Assembly: GCA_934446355.1 (NCBI GenBank)
Contig: CAKSEC010000004.1
Location: forward strand, 1 to 64,000
Direction: 5' to 3'
DNA: 64,000 nt
Origin: an uncultured Oscillospiraceae bacterium
GTDB lineage: Bacteria > Bacillota > Clostridia > Oscillospirales > Ruminococcaceae
The notes beneath the pieces were generated by a model that had not been told where the DNA came from, searched no databases, and saw only the letters and a program-made list of their open reading frames with translations. How positions within the stretch are numbered: position 1 is the first letter of the stretch; every line of letters starts with the position of its first letter. The position numbers were made by a program, and so were the translations under genes. Shown piece after piece: positions 33,412 to 40,642 of this stretch.

Positions 33412-34140
33412 TTACTGTGGCTTGTGCTTTGTTACGAGCGTTCCGATGGTCTTGCCCATTACTGCGTCGTAAATATTATCGGGACGGCTCAGGTCGAATA
33501 CGATTATGGGGATATTGTTTTCAGTGCAGATGGCAGCTGCTGCGCTGTCCATTACCTGCAGCTTCTTCACAAGTATGTCGTGATGTGTGATAACATCGTA
33601 CTTCACTGCGTCGGGGAACTTCTTCGGGTCCTTGTCGTAGATACCGTCTACCATGGTCGCCTTGAGCAGAATGTCTGCGGAAAGTTCCGCAGCACGCAGC
33701 GAAGCGGCACTGTCTGTCGAGAAGAACGGGTTGCCCGTTCCGCAGCCGAATATCACGACTCTGCCCTTTTCAAGATGTCTTATTGCCTTGCCAAGAATGA
33801 ACGGCTCGGCTACCTGCTGCATGGTTATTGCGGTCTGCACTCTTACAGTACAGCCCATTTTTTCGAGTACATCAGCGACAGCAAGCGCATTCATTGCAGT
33901 CGCTAGCATACCGATATGGTCGGCTCTTGCACGGTCCATTCCCTCGGAACTTCTGCCCCTCCAGAAATTGCCTCCGCCGACAACAATGCCTATCTGTGCG
34001 CCTGCATCAGCGCACTTTTTTATGCTGCGGCAGATATTCTCGATGGTCGGAATATCCAGACCGCTTCCCTTATCTCCCGAAAGTGCTTCGCCGCTGAGTT
34101 TCAGCAGCACACGCTTATACTTAGGAGTATCTGCTTCCAT
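33412..34140 (-). CDS. pyrH: Uridylate kinase
   Basis: 242 aa hexameric amino-acid-kinase-family enzyme that phosphorylates UMP. RVLLKLSGEALSGDKGSGLD near 10-30, GIVVGGGNFWRGR, DHIGMLATAMNALAVADVL, FGCGTGNPFFSTDSAASLRAAEL. A GGAGG site precedes the ATG. Upstream (34141-34227) is an imperfect stem CCGGCGAACA/TGTTCGGCGG that may end hom or act as leader. Confidence 0.95.
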   Translation of the reverse strand: MEADTPKYKRVLLKLSGEALSGDKGSGLDIPTIENICRSIKKCADAGAQIGIVVGGGNFWRGRSSEGMDRARADHIGMLATAMNALAVADVLEKMGCTVRVQTAITMQQVAEPFILGKAIRHLEKGRVVIFGCGTGNPFFSTDSAASLRAAELSADILLKATMVDGIYDKDPKKFPDAVKYDVITHHDILVKKLQVMDSAAAAICTENNIPIIVFDLSRPDNIYDAVMGKTIGTLVTKHKPQ

Positions 34141-34227
34141 TATGTTTCCTCCAAATATTCACACATTCCGGAAGCCCCGCCGAACACTGCTGAAGCCCCG
34201 GTCATAGTACTGTTCGCCGGAGCGTTA

Positions 34228-35469
34228 TCAATAATCCAGCACACGTATCCTGCCGAGCAGTTCAGCGCCGTCGGATACCTTTTCTATAGCGCTCAGCGTA
34301 TCCTTTTCGGGCATTACGCCGGTCGTGAATGCAAGTTCGTTCTCAGGCTGATTCTTTCTGGAGAGATATGTTACCTCGCCGAAAAGCGCCTTGATAAGCG
34401 CCTTGGTGACTTCTGTGTTCTTGGACAGAAGTCTGATGTAATTTGCGCAGGAGAAGTCCGAGAAATCCTTGATGAAATCCTGCGTGCTGTCTGCCCATGT
34501 GAGCGAGATACTTGTATTTGCGTGCTTTACCGCAGAAACGATATCTGCGACCACTGCGCTTGCCGTAGGCAGCTTACCTGCGCCCTTGCCGTAGAATACA
34601 ACGTCGCCGGTAGCGTCACCCCTTACAAGGATAGCGTTAAATACGTCGTTTACGCCTGCAAGCTGGCTTTCGTCCCTGATGACTGCCGGAAATACGCCTA
34701 TGGATATCTTTCCGCCGTCCTCACGCTTTGCGCAGCCGATAAGCTTTATTTTGCAGTCGGAACTGTCGCAGTATTCGACATCTTCAAGAGTTATCTTCGT
34801 GATTCCCTCGGTGTGAACGCTTTCGGGATAAACGTGCTTGCCGAATGCAAGAGAAGCAAGAATGCAGATCTTGCGGCAGGCGTCGTGACCGTCAACGTCA
34901 GCAGAGGGATTCCTTTCAGCATAGCCAAGTTCCTGCGCTATTTTGAGCGCCTTTTCAAAGTCCATGCCGTCACGTATCATCTTTGTGAGGATAAAGTTTG
35001 TGGTGCCGTTAAGAATGCCGGCGATCTCGTCTATCTCGTTTGCGGAAAGGCAGGCATGAAGCGGCTTGATTATCGGAATGCCGCCGCCAACGCTTGCTTC
35101 AAAGAAGAAGTTTACGTTCTTTTCCTTGGCGATGGCGAGCAACTCTGCGCCCTTGGCGGCAACAAGTTCCTTGTTTGAGGTAACAACGCTCTTGCCCGCT
35201 TCAAGCGAACTTCTCACGAAATCGTAAGACGGCTTCAGACCGCCGATGACCTCGGCAACGACCGTTACTTCAGGGTCATTGAGGATAATATTGAAATCCT
35301 TGACGAATTTGTCCTTGTAGGGGCTGTCGCTGAAATCACGGATATCAAGGATATACTTGATATCAAGTTCCTGTCCAGCTTTCTTTTCAAGGCTTTCCTT
35401 ATTTTTATAGAAAACCTCGACCGTACCTGAGCCGACAACGCCGTAACCCAGAACCGCAATCTTAGCCAT
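34228..35469 (-). CDS. hom: Homoserine dehydrogenase
   Basis: 413 aa. Reduces aspartate semialdehyde to homoserine for threonine and methionine. NAD(P)-binding VLGYGVVGSGTVEVFYKNK at 6-24, VTSNKELVAAKGAELL, FFEASVGGGIPIIKPL, GILNGTTNFILTKM, ADVDGHDACRKI, and FYGKGAGKLPTASAVVADI. The C-terminal ~75 residues are in the position of an ACT domain. It has its own promoter and a leader of about 190 nt (35470-35660) with several stems. Confidence 0.95.
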   Translation of the reverse strand: MAKIAVLGYGVVGSGTVEVFYKNKESLEKKAGQELDIKYILDIRDFSDSPYKDKFVKDFNIILNDPEVTVVAEVIGGLKPSYDFVRSSLEAGKSVVTSNKELVAAKGAELLAIAKEKNVNFFFEASVGGGIPIIKPLHACLSANEIDEIAGILNGTTNFILTKMIRDGMDFEKALKIAQELGYAERNPSADVDGHDACRKICILASLAFGKHVYPESVHTEGITKITLEDVEYCDSSDCKIKLIGCAKREDGGKISIGVFPAVIRDESQLAGVNDVFNAILVRGDATGDVVFYGKGAGKLPTASAVVADIVSAVKHANTSISLTWADSTQDFIKDFSDFSCANYIRLLSKNTEVTKALIKALFGEVTYLSRKNQPENELAFTTGVMPEKDTLSAIEKVSDGAELLGRIRVLDY

Positions 35470-35660
35470 AATCTACTTCCTTTCGTGATACGGTGCAGCA
35501 CCGTACGAGCCGATAGCTCCGGCGAAAAAGACCGCAGTCCACAGTGACCGAAACTCAGCTCTATTTTATTTTGTTGTCAGGTCATTCTGGTGTAAACGCC
35601 AGCCTGACGGGCTTCCGTGCGGCGAAGCTTTCTGCGAATGATCCTGACTGAATTATTATC
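35470..35660 (-). promoter_or_regulatory. Long structured 5' leader of hom
   Basis: The leader holds GTCAGG and CCTGAC segments that can pair across about 70 nt, inner stems such as CTGGCGTTTACACCAG, and a perfect ACGGTGC/GCACCGT palindrome (about 35490-35506) just before the GAAAGGAAG ribosome site. It has no T-box specifier or terminator that I can identify and does not match the S-box consensus. Regulatory RNA is possible. Confidence 0.35.
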
Positions 35661-35667
35661 TTATATA

Positions 35668-35696
35668 TTATATCACAATAACTGCCGATTTGCAAG
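35668..35696 (-). promoter_or_regulatory. Promoter of hom
   Basis: TTGCAA (35696-35691), 17 bp ending TGTGA, TATAAT (35673-35668) on the minus strand. Confidence 0.7.
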
Positions 35697-35719
35697 TAGT
35701 TTTTTTCCGGCTTGTAAAT

Positions 35720-36715
35720 TTATTCTGAAAGCACGCTTTCAATGCGCTGAATCTCGTCGGGCGTAAACTCGGTCTTGTGGACCGCTTCCACATTTTCCTT
35801 TATCTGCTCTGGCCGTGAAGCGCCGATGAGCACAGTTGTGACCTTTCCCTCACGCAATACCCACGACAAGGCCATCTGCGACAGCTTCTGACCACGTGAC
35901 TGCGCTATTTCGTTCAGGCTTCTCAACTGCGACAGCCGCTTTTCTACCGTGTCCTCGGTAAGCCATGTTCTGCCCTTTGCGATCCGTGAATCAGCGGGAA
36001 TGCCGTTCAGATAGCGGTCGGTGAGCAGTCCCTGACAAAGCGGCGAGAATACCGCCAGACCTATTCCCTGCTCCTGTGCAGAATCACGCAGGCCGTCCCG
36101 CTCTATCCAGCGGTCGAGCATTGAATAATTCGGCTGATTGACGATGAACGGCGTGTGCAGTTCCCGAAATATCTCAGCTATTTCTGCGGTCTGCTGCTTG
36201 TTGTAGTTCGATATCCCGACATACAGCGCTTTGCCCTGCTTTACTGCGTTATCTAGAGCGAGGGCGGTTTCCTCCAAGGGTGTGTAAGGGTCGAACACGT
36301 GGTGGTAGTATATATCCACATAGTCCAGCTTCATGCGCCTGAGCGACTGGTCCAGCGAGGCTGTGAGGTATTTGCGTGAGCCGTTCCGGTTACCGTATGG
36401 ACCGTCCCACATTTCGTAGCCTGCCTTTGTGGAAATGACCAGTTCGTCACGATACTGCCGCATTCCACGGTCGAGTATTCTGCCGAGATTCTCTTCTGCA
36501 GAGCCGTTATAGGGACTGCCGTAGTTGTTGGCTGCGTCGATATAGGTTATACCGAGGTCAAAGGCGGTGTGCACCATCTCCTCCATATTGGCGAAGCAGT
36601 CTGCATGACCGAAGTTCTGCCAGATACCAAGCGACACTGCGGGCAGATAAAGTCCGCTCTTTCCGCAGCGGTTGTAGATCATTTTTTCATAGCGGTGTTC
36701 ATTAGGTGTGTACAT
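35720..36715 (-). CDS. Aldo/keto reductase (YghZ-like)
   Basis: 331 aa NADPH-dependent barrel reductase of the AKR family resembling L-glyceraldehyde 3-phosphate reductase. Visible: MIYNRCGKSGLYLPAVSLGIWQNFG near 12-36, YIDAANNYGSPYNGSAEENLG with catalytic Asp and Tyr, VISTKAGYEMWDGPYG with Lys, DIYYHHVFDPYTPLEETA with His, and GISNYNKQQ. The cofactor end is IGASRPEQIKENVEA. The physiological substrate is unknown. It has a single-gene promoter at 36755-36783. Confidence 0.9.
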   Translation of the reverse strand: MYTPNEHRYEKMIYNRCGKSGLYLPAVSLGIWQNFGHADCFANMEEMVHTAFDLGITYIDAANNYGSPYNGSAEENLGRILDRGMRQYRDELVISTKAGYEMWDGPYGNRNGSRKYLTASLDQSLRRMKLDYVDIYYHHVFDPYTPLEETALALDNAVKQGKALYVGISNYNKQQTAEIAEIFRELHTPFIVNQPNYSMLDRWIERDGLRDSAQEQGIGLAVFSPLCQGLLTDRYLNGIPADSRIAKGRTWLTEDTVEKRLSQLRSLNEIAQSRGQKLSQMALSWVLREGKVTTVLIGASRPEQIKENVEAVHKTEFTPDEIQRIESVLSE

Positions 36716-36754
36716 TGTCGTTCCTCCGATTTCTGTGTTATGGTTATATTATAG

Positions 36755-36783
36755 AGTATAACACGGTTTTGGTGGAAATACAA
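36755..36783 (-). promoter_or_regulatory. Promoter of the aldo/keto reductase
   Basis: TTGTAT (36783-36778), 17 bp ending CGTGT, TATACT (36760-36755) on the minus strand. Confidence 0.55.
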
Positions 36784-36793
36784 GTGGGTATGG

Positions 36794-36818
36794 AAAATCC
36801 CCCGCTGGGTGGCGGGGG
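36794..36818 (-). terminator. Terminator of the zinc-ribbon membrane protein gene
   Basis: CCCCCGC/GCGGGGG with a 6 nt loop, followed on the minus strand by ATTTT. Confidence 0.75.
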
Positions 36819-36835
36819 TAGGTTTTGTGCAGTTT

Positions 36836-37585
36836 CTAGGAATTTGTTTGGCTGGTTTGAAGTGAATACTGCCATTCCCAGTACTTGTTGTTATACTCCA
36901 AAACCGCTGCTTTACGATAAAGCACACCGGACGCTATGTTTGCAGCGCCTGTTAATATTATAAATGCCAGCAATCCGGAGCAGTTGATATATTCGCAATA
37001 TTCAATATTGTGTATTGTATAAGAGAGAAGGAAGTATATAGTCAGATATGCTAATGTGCGTACAATGCTTAAAAATAGCGGCATTCCGCTATAACTTGCA
37101 TAAAACATTCTAGTTCTATAGCCTTTGTAATAAAGGCTGTATCCCATTAAGAGGTATATGACTGTTAAAGCAATTGTAACAGAGTAAAACCACACATAAT
37201 ATTCGCTCCATATTTTACCGCTGACGGATAAATAAAGCATCTGCATAAAGCCATCAGCCAGATGAGCCATTGAACTGCTGCTCCATATATTTGAACTGTA
37301 GCTGATCTCTGCACCTGTGTCATATGTGAAAAATATTTTTGCACTTGAAAGATGTGTAATGCAAAGCAACCACAGGAATATAAGTTCAACTGCTGCTGTT
37401 ATGCAGAATAAAGCTATTGCGAGAATTTTGCGGTTTTTCTCAGTTTCATAGGGCGTTTTTGCCGCTTGGATAGTTTGCGTACCGACTGCCTGTGAAATGT
37501 TAAGTCCTTTGTCGATTTTCTCTCCGCACCAATCGCAAAATTTAGCATTGTCCGGCAGCTTATTCCCGCAATTTGAACAAAACAT
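36836..37585 (-). CDS. Zinc-ribbon multi-pass membrane protein
   Basis: 249 aa. An N-terminal zinc ribbon, CSNCGNKLPDNAKFCDWCG at 3-21, is followed by a short linker and about five transmembrane segments (for example ILAIALFCITAAVELIFLWLL near 50-70). The family is not one whose function I know; similar zinc_ribbon_2 membrane proteins are common and uncharacterised in clostridia. It is divergent from an XRE regulator gene. Its promoter holds an ACCATATGGT palindrome between -35 and -10, and a second palindrome lies downstream, so repression by the neighbour is likely. Confidence 0.7.
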   Translation of the reverse strand: MFCSNCGNKLPDNAKFCDWCGEKIDKGLNISQAVGTQTIQAAKTPYETEKNRKILAIALFCITAAVELIFLWLLCITHLSSAKIFFTYDTGAEISYSSNIWSSSSMAHLADGFMQMLYLSVSGKIWSEYYVWFYSVTIALTVIYLLMGYSLYYKGYRTRMFYASYSGMPLFLSIVRTLAYLTIYFLLSYTIHNIEYCEYINCSGLLAFIILTGAANIASGVLYRKAAVLEYNNKYWEWQYSLQTSQTNS

Positions 37586-37608
37586 ATTAATTACCTCACA
37601 TTCATGTT

Positions 37609-37618
37609 ACCAAATGGT
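37609..37618. promoter_or_regulatory. Operator-like palindrome 2 (ACCAAATGGT)
   Basis: Lies in the leader of the zinc-ribbon gene, 31 bp centre to centre (three helical turns) from the copy at 37639-37650, on the same DNA face. Confidence 0.55.
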
Positions 37619-37631
37619 GCATTGTATAATG

Positions 37632-37660
37632 ATTATAGCACCATATGGTGAGTTTGTCAA
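37632..37660 (-). promoter_or_regulatory. Promoter of the zinc-ribbon gene with embedded operator
   Basis: TTGACA (37660-37655), 17 bp, TATAAT (37637-37632) on the minus strand. CACCATATGGTG (37639-37650) fills most of the spacer, an ideal place for a repressor. Confidence 0.7.
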
Positions 37661-37735
37661 TATATTTCGACAAAATCTTGATATAATAAAACAAAATAAT
37701 AATTATCACAAAAGCGAAGAACGGAGGTGTTGAAA

Positions 37736-38065
37736 ATGGGCTGTTATCAGAGGTTAAGGGACTTGCGTGAGGATAACGACAGCAATCAGGCGGAAATCGC
37801 AGAAGCGCTTTCTATGCAGGTCACTCAATACGGCAGATATGAAAGAGGCGACCGTGAAATACCATTTGGTGTTGCCATTGAACTGGCAAAGTACTACAAC
37901 GTTTCGTTGGATTACCTTGCAGGACTTACGTCAGAAAAAGCAATATCGGGTGTGCGGCTATCGGGAAAGGAACGTGAACTGCTTGAAATGTTCAGAAGCA
38001 TGAGCGAGTTTGAGCAGGGTCAGGTGTATGAACGTGCGGTTTCCCTGCTCAATAATAACAAATAA
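37736..38065 (+). CDS. XRE-family transcriptional regulator
   Basis: 109 aa. The ATG at 37736 is chosen over a GTG at 37727 because the GGAGG site overlaps that GTG. An N-terminal HTH_3 domain (YQRLRDLREDNDSNQAEIAEALSMQVTQYGRYERGDREIPF, about 4-45) continues as LAKYYNVSLDYLAGLT, then a helical tail. Likely repressor of the divergent zinc-ribbon gene through ACCAWWTGGT sites; one more match (37861-37870) lies inside its own coding region. A bidirectional terminator follows. Confidence 0.85.
   Translation: MGCYQRLRDLREDNDSNQAEIAEALSMQVTQYGRYERGDREIPFGVAIELAKYYNVSLDYLAGLTSEKAISGVRLSGKERELLEMFRSMSEFEQGQVYERAVSLLNNNK
37861..37870. promoter_or_regulatory. Operator-like palindrome 3 inside the XRE gene (ACCATTTGGT)
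   Basis: Same core as the two intergenic copies. It may be an auxiliary looping site or a coincidence of the coding sequence. Confidence 0.3.
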
Positions 38066-38099
38066 CGCTTCCACTGATGCTCTCAGCGGAAGCGTTATT
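38061..38099. terminator. Bidirectional terminator between the XRE gene and xylB
   Basis: AATAACGCTTCC and GGAAGCGTTATT, with an inner CTGA/TCAG stem, and AT-rich runs on both sides. The two genes converge here. Confidence 0.8.
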
Positions 38100-38119
38100 T
38101 TATCTGTGTGTTGTTTCTA

Positions 38120-39643
38120 TCAAAGCTGCGAAAGCTCATCGAAGCACTGCTTCATAGCCGGATAAAGCTTTCTGTACATAGCATAGACCTTTTCATACTC
38201 AGCGGTATTCTCTGCGACAGGTTCCTGGATCTTTTCAGGCTTGATGACTGCACGGCAGGCTTCAGGTACGCTCTTGTAAATACCTGCGCCAACTGCCGCA
38301 AGCAGAGCCACACCGAGTGCGGGACCCTCCTTGTTCAGCGTCGTCTTTACCGGACAGCCGTACAGGTCGGCGAGCATCTGACGCCACAGCGGAGAAGTTC
38401 CGCCGCCGCCGCACGCCATCATGTCGCTGACGTTAATGTTCATCTCACGCATTACTTCAATGCAGTCACGCAGTGAGTAGGACACGCCCTCCATCACTGC
38501 ACGGAGCATTTCCTTTTTCTTGTGCATGGTCGAAAGTCCGAAGAACACGCCTCTTGCGTTCGGATCAAGGTGCGGAGTTCTTTCGCCGTTGAGGTAGGGC
38601 AAATAAAGCAGCCTGTTTGCGCCTATCGGAACGCTTCCCGCTTCCTTGTCCATCAGATAGTACGGGTCAACGCCCATCGACAGAGCGGTTTCCATCTCAG
38701 CCCATGCGAAATTGTCCCTGAACCATTTCAGCGAAAGTCCTGCGGACTGAGTAACGCCCATCACGTGCCAGCAGCCGGGGACTGCGCAGCAGAATGTGTG
38801 CACTCTTCCCTGCTTGTCAATTGAAATATCAGATGTATGCGCAAATACAACGCCGGACGAACCTATCGTTGTGAACGCCTTGCCGTCCTCGACAACGCCT
38901 GTTCCGACTGCAGCCGCCGCATTATCGCCTGCACCGCCGACAACGGGAGTGCCGACCTTCAGTCCGGTGAGTTCTGCCGCTTTCGCTGTTACAGTACCTG
39001 TTATCTCAGGGGATTCGTATACCTTTGCAAGCAGCGCTTTGTCGATGCCAAGCTTGCCCAGTACCTCATCGGACCAGCAGCGGTTCGGGATATCGAGCAG
39101 CTGCATTCCGCTTGCGTCGGATACCTCTGTCGCATACTCGCCGGTGAGCATGAATCTTATGTAATCCTTGGGGAGGAGAATGTGGCGGCAGCGTTCGTAG
39201 TTCTGCGGCTCGTTGTTCTTTACCCACATTATCTTTGCTGCAGTGAAGCCGGTTATCGCAGGATTCGCGGTTATCTCGATCATTCTGTCTGCGCCGACCT
39301 TGTCGGTTATCTCGACAACTTCCTTTGCGGTTCTCTGGTCGCACCAGATTATGGACCTGCGTATAGGCTGATTCTCGGCGTCAAGCATAACTAGTCCGTG
39401 CATCTGACCGGAAAGACCTATTCCCTTTATGTCATCAGGGTTTACTCTGCTTTCTGCGATAACGTCCTTGATTCCGTTCACGGAAGCGTGCCACCAGTCC
39501 AGCGGGTCCTGCTCCGCATAGCCGTTCTGCGGGGTGTAGAGGGGATATTCATATGTTGCAGAGGATACCGGAGTTCCGTCCTCTGAGAAAAGCACCGTCT
39601 TTGTGCCGGAAGTGCCGATGTCAACGCCCAAAATATAAGCCAT
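38120..39643 (-). CDS. xylB: Xylulokinase
   Basis: 507 aa; the ATG at 39643 follows AAGGAG, and the family starts MxYxLGVDIGTSG. FGGY carbohydrate kinase that makes D-xylulose 5-phosphate. LGVDIGTSGTKTVLF near 4-18 (phosphate-1), GLSGQMHGLVMLD near 78-90 with the Gln-Met-His typical of xylulokinase, SGVVFAHTSD, YLPYLNGERTPHLDPNARG near 333-352, and ACGGGGTSPLWRQMLADLYG. No xylose isomerase or transporter lies in the window. The promoter carries a cre-like site, so carbon catabolite control is likely. A TetR-family gene is divergent. Confidence 0.93.
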   Translation of the reverse strand: MAYILGVDIGTSGTKTVLFSEDGTPVSSATYEYPLYTPQNGYAEQDPLDWWHASVNGIKDVIAESRVNPDDIKGIGLSGQMHGLVMLDAENQPIRRSIIWCDQRTAKEVVEITDKVGADRMIEITANPAITGFTAAKIMWVKNNEPQNYERCRHILLPKDYIRFMLTGEYATEVSDASGMQLLDIPNRCWSDEVLGKLGIDKALLAKVYESPEITGTVTAKAAELTGLKVGTPVVGGAGDNAAAAVGTGVVEDGKAFTTIGSSGVVFAHTSDISIDKQGRVHTFCCAVPGCWHVMGVTQSAGLSLKWFRDNFAWAEMETALSMGVDPYYLMDKEAGSVPIGANRLLYLPYLNGERTPHLDPNARGVFFGLSTMHKKKEMLRAVMEGVSYSLRDCIEVMREMNINVSDMMACGGGGTSPLWRQMLADLYGCPVKTTLNKEGPALGVALLAAVGAGIYKSVPEACRAVIKPEKIQEPVAENTAEYEKVYAMYRKLYPAMKQCFDELSQL

Positions 39644-39719
39644 AGCTGTGTTCTCCTTAAACATCAATATTGTGTAAAACGTCCCTGTTCCGCTGTTCTG
39701 CTTCCTCAGCCGATGGATA

Positions 39720-39733
39720 TGTAAACGTTTTTA
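39720..39733. promoter_or_regulatory. cre-like / LacI-family operator downstream of the xylB promoter
   Basis: TGTAAACGTTTTTA matches the CcpA cre consensus TGWAANCGNTNWCA at all but one defined position. It lies just downstream of the predicted xylB start site, where CcpA binding would block transcription. Confidence 0.6.
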
Positions 39734-39741
39734 CTTATTTT

Positions 39742-39770
39742 AGTTTAATACAAATCCTCCGATTTGTCAA
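39742..39770 (-). promoter_or_regulatory. Promoter of xylB
   Basis: TTGACA (39770-39765), 17 bp, TAAACT (39747-39742) on the minus strand. The remaining intergenic stretch to 39880 is AT-rich without further signals. Confidence 0.6.
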
Positions 39771-39880
39771 GGGGTTTATGACGAATAAATCGTTTGAGTT
39801 TTGTTCTATTTATATCAAAAAAGTGTTTACTGCTATTTAATAATTGAATGGTAAATTTATCGACAAATACGTAATTTATG

Positions 39881-39909
39881 TTGACAAAGCAACAGAAAAA
39901 ATATATAAT
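39881..39909 (+). promoter_or_regulatory. Promoter of the TetR-family gene
   Basis: TTGACA (39881-39886), 17 bp, TATAAT (39904-39909), about 45 bp before the ATG. Confidence 0.8.
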
Positions 39910-39954
39910 GGTCATATGTGAAATACAAATTAGTTTTGCGAAAGGGAGACAATT

Positions 39955-40581
39955 ATGTCAGCTTCAATACGCAGCACGACCGACAAGAGAGTAATACGCA
40001 CCAAAAAAGCCATACGCACCGCCCTTTTCAAGATAATGGAAACAAAGGATATCACGGCGATAACTATAAGCGAGCTTACTGCGTTGGCGAATGTCAACCG
40101 CAGGACGTTCTACACGCATTACAGCAATCTTACAGATATACTTGACGAAACCGAATCCGAAATAATCGAGAAGCTTGGCGAAGTGATCTCGCGCTTCGAC
40201 GAAACAAGCCTTATCGACAGTACATACACGCTGTTTATCGAACTCAACAGAATAGTCACCGATGAATACGGCTTTTACTTCCAGCTTATGAAGAGTGACC
40301 TCAGGGGCGTTCTGGTTTCAAGAATGAAAGGTGTGCTGAAGGCTTCGGCAGATAAGATACTTGGCAGGTTCACCATCACAACTAACGAAAAATACGTTAT
40401 GCTTCTGTCCTCGTTTATCAACGGCGGTTTCCTGAACCTGTTCCTTGAATGGAACAAATCGGGCAAGGCGGTGTCGATAGAAACGGCTGCAAAGGTTGCC
40501 AGCGTAATGGTTGACCTCTGCGTAAGAAACGCAGCTGAGATGTCGGGAACGATAGACAAGTTAGACTTCCCTCAGGTTTAA
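39955..40581 (+). CDS. TetR/AcrR-family regulator
   Basis: 208 aa. N-terminal HTH at about 15-60: TKKAIRTALFKIMETKDITAI, then TISELTALANVNRRTFYTHYSNLTDILDE with the recognition helix. The C-terminal ligand domain is all-helical and similar in outline to the group that includes DhaS-type regulators. The target is unknown; the gene is divergent from xylB, but its start is about 310 bp away and it has its own promoter. A terminator follows at 40603. Confidence 0.85.
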   Translation: MSASIRSTTDKRVIRTKKAIRTALFKIMETKDITAITISELTALANVNRRTFYTHYSNLTDILDETESEIIEKLGEVISRFDETSLIDSTYTLFIELNRIVTDEYGFYFQLMKSDLRGVLVSRMKGVLKASADKILGRFTITTNEKYVMLLSSFINGGFLNLFLEWNKSGKAVSIETAAKVASVMVDLCVRNAAEMSGTIDKLDFPQV

Positions 40582-40602
40582 CCTGCAACTTAGAATAGGT
40601 AA

Positions 40603-40630
40603 AGAGCGGAACTTTCATTCCGCTCTTTTT
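40603..40630 (+). terminator. Terminator of the TetR-family gene
   Basis: AGAGCGGAA (40603-40611) and TTCCGCTCT (40618-40626) followed by TTTTG. Confidence 0.85.
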
Positions 40631-40642
40631 GTGTTCTTTACA

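Noticed and set aside
33916..35178. A 420-codon open frame on the plus strand opposite pyrH and hom
   Set aside because: It spans two unrelated real genes and their gap, has a composition typical of antisense shadow, and has no motif.
37654..37687. Promoter of the XRE gene using TATAAT at 37682-37687
   Set aside because: The -10 is good but the nearest -35-like TTGTCA is 22 bp away and the 17 bp position reads AATATA; not called as a feature.
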